Source: Myxococcales bacterium | Lineage (GTDB): Bacteria > Myxococcota_A > Polyangia > Polyangiales > Polyangiaceae | Direction: 5' to 3' | Length of the DNA: 64,000 nt | Assembly (NCBI GenBank): GCA_025359105.1 | Contig: JANYHK010000068.1 | Span: forward strand, 24,112-88,111 | In this document: positions 33,031 through 42,122 of the stretch, piece by piece | How positions within the stretch are numbered: position 1 is the stretch's first letter | How the letters are laid out: every line of letters begins with the position of its first letter | Position numbers and translations under genes: made by a program | The notes under the pieces: model-generated | The model's database searches: none | What the model was told of the DNA's origin: nothing | The model's input: only the letters and a program-made list of their open reading frames with translations

Positions 33031-33220
33031 CGCCGTGTTTCTCCCGCGCCGCCTGTCGCGCGGGAGAAACCTTACCCCCGAACGGCCGCCAGCTGCCAGA
33101 GGCTTGCTCGCAAGACCCTCCCGCAGGCGCAGAAAGGCGGAAAATGTCAGAATGACCGGCGGCGGCGGAACGTCTACCCGGTGGGATGGTTCAGGCGTAC
33201 CTTCGCCCCGCCGAGGAGCG

Positions 33221-34204
33221 ATGAGCGCGAGGTTGTCGTGGAGCGGGCGACTGCTTTCGGCCGCGGGGTTCGCGAGCCTCTGCCTCGCTGCGGGCGGCGC
33301 CACGAAGGCCGGTGAGGTCAAGCCGCCGGTCCTCGACGACGTCGAGCAGATGTGCGCCCTCTTCGCGTCGTGCGAGGGCGTGCCAGTGCCGCAGGGGATG
33401 ATCCCTCAGGATTTTCCGAAATGCGTCCGGGCCATGAGCGAAGAGCTGGCGAAGCCGAGCGGCATCGGGTTCTCGCTCACCATTCGCGAGTGCGGCCTCC
33501 GCGCGAACACCTGCGCCGAGCTCCGGACGTGCGCGCTGCGCGGCGCCAAGCCCGACGCGTGCGTGGGACGCGGCGGCCAGGGCGTCGCGGGGTTCTGCGA
33601 TGGCGACGGCCGCGCGCTGTCGTGCTTCAAGGACAAGGTCCTCGCGGTGCGCGACTGCCCGCGCGGCGGCGAGCAGTGCGCGGTCCGCGGCGGCGACGCG
33701 TACTGCGCGCTCGGACCGTGCCCAGCCGAGATCCAGGAAGGGGCGGCGCCGGCGTGCTCCGGCTCGGGGACGCGCATCTTGCGCTGCGAGAAGGGCAAGC
33801 TCGTCAGCCTCGACTGCGGGGCCTTCGGGCTCAAGTGCGTCACGAGCAGCGGAGCGGCGGCGTGCGCGCCAGACACGGCCGCTTGCGCTGCGGGCGCGGG
33901 AGGCGGCGCCAGCGCGACGAGCTGCGAGGGCAACGTCGCGATCGGGTGCCACCACGGCCGCGAGGTGCGTGTCGACTGCGCGGCCGGCGGTCTCACGTGC
34001 GGCACGGCGTCGGGCGCGGCGGTCGGCGTGTGCACGATGCCGCCGCCGGAGAAGGGGGCGAAGTGCGACCTCTCCGCTCCCGCCCGATGCGAAGGCGCGA
34101 CCATCAAGTACTGCGCCGCCGGGCGCCCGCGGAGCTACCCGTGCAAGGCCGCGAGCTTCAATCGCTGCGTGAGCGACGCGAAGGGCGTGCGCTGCTCCAC
34201 GTGA
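33221..34204 (+). CDS. Secreted Cys-rich protein
   Basis: A 327-residue exported protein: signal peptide (GRLLSAAGFASLCLAAGGATKA), then a helical N-terminal segment (VEQMCALFASCEGVPVPQGMIP) and about four repeated Cys modules of the form C-x(n)-RALSCFKDKVLAVRDC, RILRCEKGKLVSLDCGAFGLKC, NVAIGCHHGREVRVDCAAGGLTC. These repeats, each ending with a strand pair, are typical of Myxococcota surface proteins with no known role. A GAGGAG site stands three bases before the ATG. Confidence 0.75.
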   Translation: MSARLSWSGRLLSAAGFASLCLAAGGATKAGEVKPPVLDDVEQMCALFASCEGVPVPQGMIPQDFPKCVRAMSEELAKPSGIGFSLTIRECGLRANTCAELRTCALRGAKPDACVGRGGQGVAGFCDGDGRALSCFKDKVLAVRDCPRGGEQCAVRGGDAYCALGPCPAEIQEGAAPACSGSGTRILRCEKGKLVSLDCGAFGLKCVTSSGAAACAPDTAACAAGAGGGASATSCEGNVAIGCHHGREVRVDCAAGGLTCGTASGAAVGVCTMPPPEKGAKCDLSAPARCEGATIKYCAAGRPRSYPCKAASFNRCVSDAKGVRCST

Positions 34205-34227
34205 GCGGGTCGTGGTAAGACCACGTC

Positions 34228-35913
34228 GTGGCGCGCTCCTTCGTCTTTCTCCTCGCCGCGACGCTCGCCGCGGCGCCCGGGTGCACGTGCAACGACGGCA
34301 GCAGCAGCACCAAGGGACCGGGCGCTGTCCTCCTAGCCGCCGAGGATGGAACCGTTGCCGCGCTCGCGCCCGTCCCGGCGCCCGACGGGCTCCTCGTCGA
34401 CGTCTTCCTGACGACGCCCAACGCGACCTGGCAGAGCCTGCAGCGCAAGGTCGGCGGCACGCTGGGGATCTTGCCCTCCACGCTCGGCAGCCTCGCGTGC
34501 GCGCTGGCCGGGCTCGATCCCAACCTCGGCCCCGAGATCGACGGCACAGCCCTCGTGACCGGCGCCGTCGCCGACGATCCCAAGGACCTCGCGTGGGCCA
34601 TCGCGATGAAGATCGTGGAGCCGCGGCGCGCGAGGGATCTCCTTTTCGACGGCGAGACGGCCCGCTACACGCCGCGCGCGGTGGGGGACATGACGCTCCT
34701 CGTGCCGAAGGGCGGCGGCTCGATGGCGCTGGCGGCGGCGCTGGGCGGCGGCGGCTACCTCGTCGTCGCGCGGAACGAAGCGGACCTGGCGCGCCTCGGA
34801 CCCTACGCGTTTCGCACGGTGCCCACGAAGAAGGCGCCCGTGGGCGGCGCGCTCGTCCTCGACGCGCCACCGGCCGCGCTCAAGGGCCCACTCCGTGCTC
34901 GGCTCGCTTCGTTGTGGGGCGCGGCGCGCTCCGATCTCGCCAGGAAGGACGACGCCCAGCGCGCCGCGCACGGCGGACGCGCGCCCGACTACGCCGATCC
35001 GCGCGCCATCCTGGCCCTCCTCGACGGCGCGATGGAGAGCCGCCTGGCGCTCCTCGGCGATCTCGAGGGCGCGCGCTTCGTCGTCGACGTGCTCGAGGAC
35101 AGCCTCCGCGGCGATCTGCTCGTGACGCCGGCCGCCGGCGATGGGCCGAGCGCCGCCGCGTTCAGCGCGATGCGCCCGGGCGACGCCTCGCCCCTCCTCG
35201 AAGGAGCGGACTCGCCGCTCGCGGTCTTCTTCCACGACGACGTCGCCGGTCGCACGCAGACCGCGGCGGACGTCGAGGACGCGGTGAAGAAGGCGCTCGG
35301 CGAGCGGATGACCGCGCCGGACGCCAAGCGCCTGCACGCGACCGTGGATGGCTGGACCAAGGCCCGCGGCGACTGGACGACGCTCGGCCTCGTCGGGCAA
35401 GACGGGCTCTTTCTCCGCGCGCCCGTCGTCGATGCGGACGGGGCCGATCGCGCGATCCGGAATTTCTTGGCGCTCGCCGGTGCGCCACCCCTGCGGGATG
35501 GTTTTCGCATCCGAGAGATGAGCGTCGGCGTCGGGACTGGCACCGCGCAGGTCGCGTATGGCGATCTTCCGGGGAAGGGGGCTGCGCCCAAGAAGGCGAG
35601 CCTCGCGTGGAGCGCGAAGGGCGGCGAGATCGCCGTGTCGCTGACGACGCTGCCCGCCGCGCCGGCGTCGCCCGCGCCTGCTGCGAAGAAGCTCGGTGAC
35701 GAGCCTGCGATCGCGGCGCTCCTGCGTCCCCTCGAGAAAACGGTGACGTTCGCCGCGGTCGTGCAGCCGCTCAAGCTCGACCCCGCGCGCGCCCAAAAGC
35801 CGGCGGCGCCCGCGGTCCTGGCGTGGGGGAAGCGCGAGAAGAACGCCTACTTCCGCGTCGACGGGAGCTTCGCGCTCGTGCGCGAGCTCATCAAGATGCG
35901 TGCGGGTCTCTGA
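34228..35913 (+). CDS. Large lipoprotein of unknown function
   Basis: A 561-residue protein with a lipoprotein signal (FVFLLAATLAAAPGC, Cys19) followed by CTCNDGSSS. The mature part is alternating helix and strand without a recognised domain; a segment FLTTPNATWQSLQRKVGG and a repeated GDLEGARFVVDVLED/AIRNFLALAG style suggest a DUF3352-like beta-helical fold, but this is only an impression. It starts with GTG 23 bases after the Cys-rich gene and ends three bases before the permease gene, so all three may be one transcript. Confidence 0.65.
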   Translation: MARSFVFLLAATLAAAPGCTCNDGSSSTKGPGAVLLAAEDGTVAALAPVPAPDGLLVDVFLTTPNATWQSLQRKVGGTLGILPSTLGSLACALAGLDPNLGPEIDGTALVTGAVADDPKDLAWAIAMKIVEPRRARDLLFDGETARYTPRAVGDMTLLVPKGGGSMALAAALGGGGYLVVARNEADLARLGPYAFRTVPTKKAPVGGALVLDAPPAALKGPLRARLASLWGAARSDLARKDDAQRAAHGGRAPDYADPRAILALLDGAMESRLALLGDLEGARFVVDVLEDSLRGDLLVTPAAGDGPSAAAFSAMRPGDASPLLEGADSPLAVFFHDDVAGRTQTAADVEDAVKKALGERMTAPDAKRLHATVDGWTKARGDWTTLGLVGQDGLFLRAPVVDADGADRAIRNFLALAGAPPLRDGFRIREMSVGVGTGTAQVAYGDLPGKGAAPKKASLAWSAKGGEIAVSLTTLPAAPASPAPAAKKLGDEPAIAALLRPLEKTVTFAAVVQPLKLDPARAQKPAAPAVLAWGKREKNAYFRVDGSFALVRELIKMRAGL

Positions 35914-35916
35914 CGC

Positions 35917-36729
35917 ATGGATCTGGCCTTTCTCACGATCCCGCTCTTCCAGCGCGCGCTCGCGGCGGGGAGCGTGCTCGCGGCGCTGCTCGCGATGCTC
36001 GGCGTGCTCGTGACGGCCCGCGGGCTCGCCTACCTGGGCGACGGGCTCTCCCACGCCGCGTTCGGCGGCATCGCGCTCGGAATGTTCCTTGGCCTGTCGT
36101 CGCCGCTCTTCGTCGCCATTCCGTTCACCGCGCTCGCCGCCATCGGCATCGGTGCATTGCGCCGTAAGGGTGGGATGCGCTCCGACGTCGCGATGGCGAC
36201 CCTCTTCGCCGTCTGCTTTGCGATGGGCGCGGTGCTCCTCCGCAAAGCCACTCGCACCGAAGCGACGTTCGATCCCGAGCAGCTCCTGTTCGGCAACATC
36301 GTCCTCGTCGGCTCCGACGAGCTGTACCTCGTGCTCGGCATCGCCGCGGTCACGCTCCTCTTCTTCGTGCTGGCGTGGACGCGCATCGCGTACGCCACCT
36401 TCGACGAAGAGCTCGCGCGCCTCTCCGGAATCGAGGTCGGGTGGCTCGAGAGCGCGCTGCTCGCGCTCCTCGCTGCGGTGGTCGTCGCGGCGATCCGGCT
36501 CGCTGGCGTCGTGCTCGTGAGCGCCTTCCTCGTCATCCCGGCGGCGACGGGACGGGTGCTCGGGCGCACCCTCGCGAGCGTCGTGATGTGGGCCATGGGC
36601 TTCGGCGTGCTCGGCGTCCTCATGGGCTTCGTCGTCGCCCGCAGGCTCGACTGGCCGGAGGGCGCGACGATCGTGCTCTGCCTGGCCGCCCAGCTCTCGG
36701 TCGTCGCGCTGGCCCGCCGGCGCCATTAG
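35917..36729 (+). CDS. ZnuB/MntB-type metal ABC transporter permease
   Basis: A 270-residue membrane protein with about eight hydrophobic helices and the ABC-3 family signature: MLGVLVTARGLAYLGDGLSHAAFGGIALG, SDVAMATLFAVCFAMGAVLL, YATFDEELARLSGIEVGWLE and LVSAFLVIPAATGRVLG. Such permeases import Zn, Mn or Fe with a cognate ATPase and binding protein, neither of which is adjacent. The partners must be encoded elsewhere. Confidence 0.88.
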   Translation: MDLAFLTIPLFQRALAAGSVLAALLAMLGVLVTARGLAYLGDGLSHAAFGGIALGMFLGLSSPLFVAIPFTALAAIGIGALRRKGGMRSDVAMATLFAVCFAMGAVLLRKATRTEATFDPEQLLFGNIVLVGSDELYLVLGIAAVTLLFFVLAWTRIAYATFDEELARLSGIEVGWLESALLALLAAVVVAAIRLAGVVLVSAFLVIPAATGRVLGRTLASVVMWAMGFGVLGVLMGFVVARRLDWPEGATIVLCLAAQLSVVALARRRH

Positions 36730-36745
36730 ACGTACACCAGTCGCC

Positions 36746-37864
36746 ATGTCCCGCGCCGGCTACGACGAAGTCGTCCTCCTCACGGGGTACCCCTCGTTTG
36801 CGGCCCGCAAGATGTGCGAAGAGCTCGTGCGCGGTCCGGAGCGCACGCTCGTCCACGCGGTCGTGCGCGCGAAGTTCGCCGCCGAAGCCCAGAGCGCGAA
36901 GGACGAGCTCCCTCTCGACGCCCGCCAGCGCGTGAACCTGATCGACGGCGACGCGGCGTCGATGGACCTCGGCCTGAGCGGCGCCGAGTTCCGCAGCCTG
37001 GCGCGCGAGATCGACGTCATCCACCACGCGGCGCAGGTCTCGTACATGGGCGTCGAACGCGCCACCGCCGAGCAGGTCAACGTCGGCGGCGCGCGCGAGA
37101 TCCTGGAGCTCGCCTCTGCCTGCGCGTCGCTCAAGTGCCTCGTCTTCCACTCGACGGCGCACGTCTCCGGCGATCGCACCGGCGTCGTGCGCGAGGAGGA
37201 GCTCGCGGCCGGGCAGGGGTTCCGCAACGTCGTCGAGGAGACCAAGGCGCGCGCAGAGAAGATGATGCGCGCGGAGATGGGCAAGCTCCCCATATGCGTG
37301 GTGCGTCCGACGATGGTGGTGGGCGACTCCGAAACCGGCGAGATCGATCGCTTCGACGGGCCCTACCTCCTCGTCCTCCTCATCGTGACCTCACCGGCCG
37401 ACTTCACGCTCCCGCTCCTCGGCCGCGGCGACGCGCTCCTGCACGTCGTGCCCATCGACTACGTGGTCCGCGCCGCGCATGTGCTGGGGCGGCATCCGGG
37501 CGCGCCGGGTCGCACGTTTCACCTCGCCGATCCCGAGCCCCTGACGGTTCGGCGCTGCTTCGAGCTCGTCGCGAAGGCCGGCGGTCGCCGTATGCCGCGC
37601 GGCTTCATTCCCGCGAACCTCACCAAGGCGCTCCTGCGGACGCCGGGCATCGATCGCTTCGCAAAGAGCCCGCGCGCGCTGCTCGACGCCATCGCGACGC
37701 CCGTCCGCTACAGCACGAGCGGGGCCGAGGAGCTGCTCGCAGGCTCGGGCGTCGTGTGCCCGCCGTTCGCCGCCTACGTCGAGCGCCTGGTCGAGTACGT
37801 GCAGGTCCGGCTGCGCGAGAAGCGTGCGCGTCGCGACGCCGACGTCGTGGACCCGCTCACGTGA
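36746..37864 (+). CDS. Extended SDR / thioester-reductase-like protein with degenerate motifs
   Basis: A 372-residue protein with the fold of NAD-binding-4 (fatty acyl-CoA reductase/thioester reductase) proteins: VVLLTGYPSFAARKMCEELV, NLIDGDAASMDLGLS, IDVIHHAAQVSYMG, NVGGAREILELASACAS, and ICVVRPTMVVGDSETGEID. The cofactor loop lacks the usual GxxGxxG, and the catalytic Tyr of YxxxK is replaced by Val (NVVEETKARAEK). It may have a changed activity or be a binding protein. Its stop overlaps the next short gene (GTGA). Confidence 0.75.
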   Translation: MSRAGYDEVVLLTGYPSFAARKMCEELVRGPERTLVHAVVRAKFAAEAQSAKDELPLDARQRVNLIDGDAASMDLGLSGAEFRSLAREIDVIHHAAQVSYMGVERATAEQVNVGGAREILELASACASLKCLVFHSTAHVSGDRTGVVREEELAAGQGFRNVVEETKARAEKMMRAEMGKLPICVVRPTMVVGDSETGEIDRFDGPYLLVLLIVTSPADFTLPLLGRGDALLHVVPIDYVVRAAHVLGRHPGAPGRTFHLADPEPLTVRRCFELVAKAGGRRMPRGFIPANLTKALLRTPGIDRFAKSPRALLDAIATPVRYSTSGAEELLAGSGVVCPPFAAYVERLVEYVQVRLREKRARRDADVVDPLT

Positions 37865-38097
37865 AGAAGAGCGTCCCCCCGTGCATCGGTCCCGGCATGA
37901 TCACGCGCCGGCTGGTCATTCGCAGCCGCGACGTCGTGTTCCTGAAGGGCATCGTCGAGGCCAGCGAGGGACTCGCCCAGGTGTTCGCCGAACGCGGCGG
38001 CGAGCTCACGCTCGCGTCCCCCGAAGGCCGCGCCGCCGAGCTCGACGAGCTGGTCGACGATCTCTGCCGCGAGCTCGGGGCGATGCGGCAAGACTGA
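37861..38097 (+). CDS. Small DUF4911-like protein
   Basis: A 78-residue protein starting at a GTG that overlaps the SDR stop. The core RRLVIRSRDVVFLKGIVEASEGLAQVFAERGGELTLASPE fits the small alpha/beta family annotated as DUF4911. Function unknown. Translational coupling ties it to the SDR-like protein. Confidence 0.58.
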   Translation: MKKSVPPCIGPGMITRRLVIRSRDVVFLKGIVEASEGLAQVFAERGGELTLASPEGRAAELDELVDDLCRELGAMRQD

Positions 38098-38182
38098 CCC
38101 GCCTCTCTTTTTTCGTCACACCCCCGCTGCGCGTGCGTTGTTCCAGCAGCGACGGCGCGGCGCCGTCCAGCCAGGAGCTCCC

Positions 38183-38731
38183 ATGAAATCGTTCGTCTTC
38201 GCGTTCGTCGCCTCCGCTTCGCTCGTCGCCTGCGCCAGCGCCTCGGCGCCCGACGCTACGGGCACGACCGCCACCCGCAGCTCCCAGGAGACGGCGGCTC
38301 CGAAGATCAGCGGGCGCTACCCGTTCGTCCTCGAAGAGTCCGAGGTCTGGGCAGGCTTCAAGTCGAAGTGCGCGGAGGCCGGCAAGGGCGACGCCGCGAA
38401 GGAGACGGCGTGCAAGGACGAGATCCGCGGCGAGGCCGGCAAGGAGGGCCTGCGCTTCGACGCCGACGCGCAGGGGCAGGTGACCTGGATCTCGTACGGA
38501 GCCGAGAACGGCGCCGAGATCGTCTACCACCAAGTCCAGGTCGCGCTGACGAGCGACTCCGCCCAGTTTGCGACCGCGCGCACCCTCGGCCCCGCGACCG
38601 GTCTCCACGCGGCGTCGCGTCCTATCCCGGCGGGGACGGTGATGCGTATCGAGCTCGTCGACGATCGCACGATCGCCATGCTCGATCCGAAGAAGGGCCG
38701 CCTGGTCTTCCGCCGCGCCGCGACGAAGTGA
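38183..38731 (+). CDS. Small lipoprotein of unknown function
   Basis: A 182-residue lipoprotein (lipobox SLVAC, Cys17) with a Thr/Ala linker and a mature domain of about 140 residues containing two cysteines (KSKCAEAG and ETACKDEI) and a strand-rich C-terminus (GRYPFVLEESEVW, MRIELVDDRTIAML). No family recognised. AGGAG precedes the ATG at eight bases. Confidence 0.68.
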   Translation: MKSFVFAFVASASLVACASASAPDATGTTATRSSQETAAPKISGRYPFVLEESEVWAGFKSKCAEAGKGDAAKETACKDEIRGEAGKEGLRFDADAQGQVTWISYGAENGAEIVYHQVQVALTSDSAQFATARTLGPATGLHAASRPIPAGTVMRIELVDDRTIAMLDPKKGRLVFRRAATK

Positions 38732-38743
38732 TACGCTGAAGGC

Positions 38744-39355
38744 ATGGTGGCGGGAGCAGCGGGGGCGGCCGCCGTGGCCGCGGCGACGCAGGCCGCGCGC
38801 GCGACGCAGGAGCAGAACGTCCGCATGGCGGGCGAGCTCTGGGCCGACTTCGCCTCGCGGATGGGCTTCCCGCCCCCCGGGACCACGGCGAGCGCGCTGC
38901 CGTTCCTCGCGGGCGTCCTCGACGGCGTCCGCTTCCGTGTCCGCGTCGTCCGCGACGAGCAGGGGTGGGCGCACACGCAGGCGTTCGCCGACGCGCTCAC
39001 GCCGATGAGCTGCGAGGTCGGCGTCTACACCAGCCCTGCGGGGTTCCTCGACTGGGTCAAGTCGCACTTCGAGGAGGACATCGAGATCGGCGACGCCGCG
39101 TTCGATCGCGCCTTCGTCATCCGCGCCCGCCCCCACGAGGCTGCAGCGTCGCTCCTGCAGCCGGAGACACGCGCGCTCTTGACCGCGTTCCTCGGTCACG
39201 CGCTGGCGGGCCTCACTTACAAGGAGGGCGTCGTGGCGCTCCAGTGGCGCGGCGTCGAGCGCGATCCCGCGGTGCTCGAGCACGCGGTCCGCCTCGTGGC
39301 GCTCGTTGGCCGATGGTCGCCGAACGAAGGTGGCTATCGGACGATGTCGCTCTGA
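38744..39355 (+). CDS. Conserved-looking protein of unknown function
   Basis: A 203-residue protein with an Ala-rich helical start and no signal peptide. A central GDAAFDRAFVIRARPHEAAASLLQPETRALL resembles a motif shared by DUF3137-type proteins. It starts 12 bases after the lipoprotein gene, possibly from a leaderless transcript (TACGCT six bases before the ATG). Its 3' end overlaps the convergent acetyltransferase gene by 22 bases. Confidence 0.55.
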   Translation: MVAGAAGAAAVAAATQAARATQEQNVRMAGELWADFASRMGFPPPGTTASALPFLAGVLDGVRFRVRVVRDEQGWAHTQAFADALTPMSCEVGVYTSPAGFLDWVKSHFEEDIEIGDAAFDRAFVIRARPHEAAASLLQPETRALLTAFLGHALAGLTYKEGVVALQWRGVERDPAVLEHAVRLVALVGRWSPNEGGYRTMSL

Positions 39356-39888
39356 GGAGGCCTCTCGAAGAGCACCGTCGGATGGCTCTTGTAGAGGGTC
39401 CGCGTCGCCTCGCGGTAGCCGCATTTGGCCGCGACGTGGATCGACGCGGCGTTCTCGGGCGCGATCATGCACACCGTCGGCGTCGTCGACCACCGGGCGT
39501 CGCCCCACGCGAGCGCCGCCCGCATTCCCTCGGTCGCGTAGCCATGGCCATGCGCCCACGGGGCCAGCACCCAACCGGCCTCGGGCTTGCCCTCGAACGA
39601 CGGCGTCAGCTCGCGATGAAAATCGGCGAAGCCAAGCTCACCCACGAAGCGCCCCGACGCCTTCTCGCGCGCGGCCCAGTAGCCGAACCCCAGGAGTGAC
39701 CAGTGCCCGACGTAGCGGTGCAGGCGGGCCCAGACCTCCTCGACCGTGAACGGGCGTCCGCCGATGTAGCGGGTCACGACGGAGTCGCCCCACATGCGCG
39801 CGCAGTCGTCGAAGTCGGCGAGGGCGTGCGCGGAGAGAACGAGCCGCTCCGTCTCGAGGCGCGGCGCGTTCGCGGGCGGGGTCGTCAC
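39334..39888 (-). CDS. GNAT acetyltransferase, RimJ/RimL type
   Basis: A 184-residue N-acetyltransferase (GTG start). The RimL pattern is clear: LETERLVLSAHALADFDDCARMWGD, GFGYWAAREKASGRFVGELGFADF, AGWVLAPWAHGHGYATEGMRAAL (acetyl-CoA loop) and APENAASIHVAAKCGYRE. These enzymes acetylate protein N-termini or small amines. The gene stops seven bases after the end of the RNA-modification fusion gene downstream on the same strand. Confidence 0.88.
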   Translation of the reverse strand: MTTPPANAPRLETERLVLSAHALADFDDCARMWGDSVVTRYIGGRPFTVEEVWARLHRYVGHWSLLGFGYWAAREKASGRFVGELGFADFHRELTPSFEGKPEAGWVLAPWAHGHGYATEGMRAALAWGDARWSTTPTVCMIAPENAASIHVAAKCGYREATRTLYKSHPTVLFERPPQSDIVR

Positions 39889-39895
39889 GAGCGCC

Positions 39896-41968
39896 TCACG
39901 TGAGGTTCGAGCCGCTGTCGTCGTCGTCGCCGGTCATCTCCGGGCGTAGCGTGAGCCCGCTGCTCTCGATGGACAGGGCGCTGCCGCGTTCGTGCTGCGA
40001 GTCGGGCGGCGGTGGGAGGCTCGAGGTGCTCGTCCCCAGGGCGTTCTTGTGATCGAGGAAACGAAGCGTGCCGGGGCCGCTGGTGCGCTCCAGCACCCCG
40101 CGCAGATCACCGGGGAGTGGAGCCTCGACGATGAGCCGGTTGCCCCGATCGGGGTGATCGATCTCGATGCGCACGCAGTGCAAAAAAGCGCGGTCGAGGC
40201 CGTTCTTCTCCTCGAAGAAGCGGTTGGTCGGGCCGTGGCCGTAGCGATCGTCACCGAGGACGGGGTGGCCGATCGCCGCCAGGTGGCGGCGGATCTGGTG
40301 GGTGCGCCCCTGCTCGGGGATCACGCGGAGCACGCTGTGCCCACTGGCGACGGCGAGCCGACGGTAGCGCGTGCGCGCGGGGAAGAGCTTGCCCTCCTCG
40401 CGGAGCTCGCGGGTGATGGCTCCCTTCGACGGCGTCACCCCGCGTGTCGCGGCGACGTAGATGCGCCGCGCTGCCGTGGATGCCAACGTCGCGGCCCACT
40501 TCGGGACGAGCTCGGCGCGCCGCACGAACATGACGAGGCCGCTCGTCCCGATGTCGATGCGGTGCACCGGCACGGCGGCGTCGGCGTTCGGAAGCCTTCG
40601 CGTGCGGGCCTGGAGCGAGCTCGCGTACTCGCCCTGAGGCGCCGTGGGCTCGTGCGGGCTCTTCTCGACGACCAGGATCTCCTCGTCCTCGTAGGCGACG
40701 CGCGGCGTCGGGAGCGAGCCGCGGCGGAGCATCGCGACGGTCTCGACCTCGTCGGTCAGGGGGATCATGTCGAGCGGCCTCAGCGAGGCGGTCGAGTAGC
40801 CGAGGCGGGCGAGGTGGTCGAGGTCGCGCGCGAGCGTGTCGGGATCGCACGACACGTACGCGAGCACGGTGAGGTCGTACCGTGAGAGCCACTCACGCGC
40901 GAGCGCGCTCATGCCGCGTCGGGGCGGGTTCACGACGGCGGCGTCGAATTTCTCGCCGCGCTCGAGCATCATGCGCAGCGCGGCCGCGGCGTCGGCGTGC
41001 TCGGCGGTGAGCCGGATGTCCTGCGATCGCGCGGCGGCGCGCGCCTGTTCGACCGCCGGGCCGAACGACTCGACGAGGTGCACGTCGGCCCCAGCCGCGC
41101 CCAGCGCCAGCGCGATCGCCCCGCTGCCGCCGTACAGGTCGAGCACGCGCAAGCGCTTGCCTTGCGCTGCGGCGCGCCCCACGCCCGTGCTCTCGACGAG
41201 CATCTGGTGAATCCGCTCGGCCTGCCCCCGGTGCGCCTGGACGAACGAGCCGAAGGTGGCGAGGTGCACCGACGCGCCGAGCTTGTCGGGCAGCGCGGAC
41301 TCGCCGAAGAGGTGCGCCGTCTCGCTCCCGAGGATCTGAGGCGCCTCGCCGTCGTGGAAATTCACCGCGACGCCGGCGATTTCGGGGACCGCCTCGGCGA
41401 GGCTCTGCGCCGCCATGCGCAGCGCCGCCATGTCGGGCGCGCGCGAACGCTGGACCACGATCGTGACGAGCACGCGCGCGCGCTCGTCGATGCCCGTTCG
41501 CACTTCGCGTAAATCCACTGCGCGGAGCGCGCCGCCGCCGCTCGGATCGAACGGGGAGAGCAGCCCCGCGTCCTCGCTGGTCACGGCCGCCCGCGCGCGC
41601 AGCGTCTCGGCGACGCGGGCCAGCACGGGGGAAAGGACGCGGCACGCGGGGATGTCGACGACCTGGTGGCCGCCCCCCTTCGCGAACAGCCCGACCCTCG
41701 GACCCGTGGCGACAATGAGCTTTGCGCGCGTGCGGTAGCCTACGATGGGATCGGCGGCCACGACAGGCTCGGTGTAGACGAGCTCGAGGGCCGGGTAGCG
41801 CGCGACGGACTGCACGACGCGCCCACGCTTCAGCGACAGCTGCTCGCCGTACGGAAGAGCGATGATCGGGCACCCGCCACAGCGATCGGCGTGGGCGCAC
41901 TCGACACGCTGCGTGTCGAGCGGTGCGGGCGGGCCGAGCTCGGGCGCGGGGACCATGGGTGGGCCCAT
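39896..41968 (-). CDS. RNA m5U methyltransferase (RlmD/TrmA family) fused to RluA-type pseudouridine synthase
   Basis: A 690-residue two-enzyme fusion. Residues 1-415: iron-sulfur cysteines C24-x5-C30-x2-C33 and C109, TRAM-like start, SAM site VLDLYGGSGAIAL (275-287), NPPRRG, and the catalytic Cys374 in SCDPDTLARDL. Residues about 420-655: an RluA-family pseudouridine synthase with HRIDIGTSGLVMF (Asp472 catalytic), RIYVAATRG, PEQGRTHQIRRHLAAIGHPVLGD and FLHCVRI. The last 35 residues are disordered. It probably modifies two uridines, likely in 23S rRNA. ATG 41968 gives the complete domain. Confidence 0.9.
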   Translation of the reverse strand: MGPPMVPAPELGPPAPLDTQRVECAHADRCGGCPIIALPYGEQLSLKRGRVVQSVARYPALELVYTEPVVAADPIVGYRTRAKLIVATGPRVGLFAKGGGHQVVDIPACRVLSPVLARVAETLRARAAVTSEDAGLLSPFDPSGGGALRAVDLREVRTGIDERARVLVTIVVQRSRAPDMAALRMAAQSLAEAVPEIAGVAVNFHDGEAPQILGSETAHLFGESALPDKLGASVHLATFGSFVQAHRGQAERIHQMLVESTGVGRAAAQGKRLRVLDLYGGSGAIALALGAAGADVHLVESFGPAVEQARAAARSQDIRLTAEHADAAAALRMMLERGEKFDAAVVNPPRRGMSALAREWLSRYDLTVLAYVSCDPDTLARDLDHLARLGYSTASLRPLDMIPLTDEVETVAMLRRGSLPTPRVAYEDEEILVVEKSPHEPTAPQGEYASSLQARTRRLPNADAAVPVHRIDIGTSGLVMFVRRAELVPKWAATLASTAARRIYVAATRGVTPSKGAITRELREEGKLFPARTRYRRLAVASGHSVLRVIPEQGRTHQIRRHLAAIGHPVLGDDRYGHGPTNRFFEEKNGLDRAFLHCVRIEIDHPDRGNRLIVEAPLPGDLRGVLERTSGPGTLRFLDHKNALGTSTSSLPPPPDSQHERGSALSIESSGLTLRPEMTGDDDDSGSNLT

Positions 41969-42122
41969 CGTATACCCTCGCCTCCGCCGTCGATGAAGCG
42001 CTCGCGCATCCCCACACCGACCTACCTGAAGCAACCGTCCCTCGTCGTGGAACGGTCGCCATTGCGTTCTCGCGGGTCGAACGCCTTTGGTCGCCGTAGC
42101 GGGTAGGCGATACTCTTTGCGA

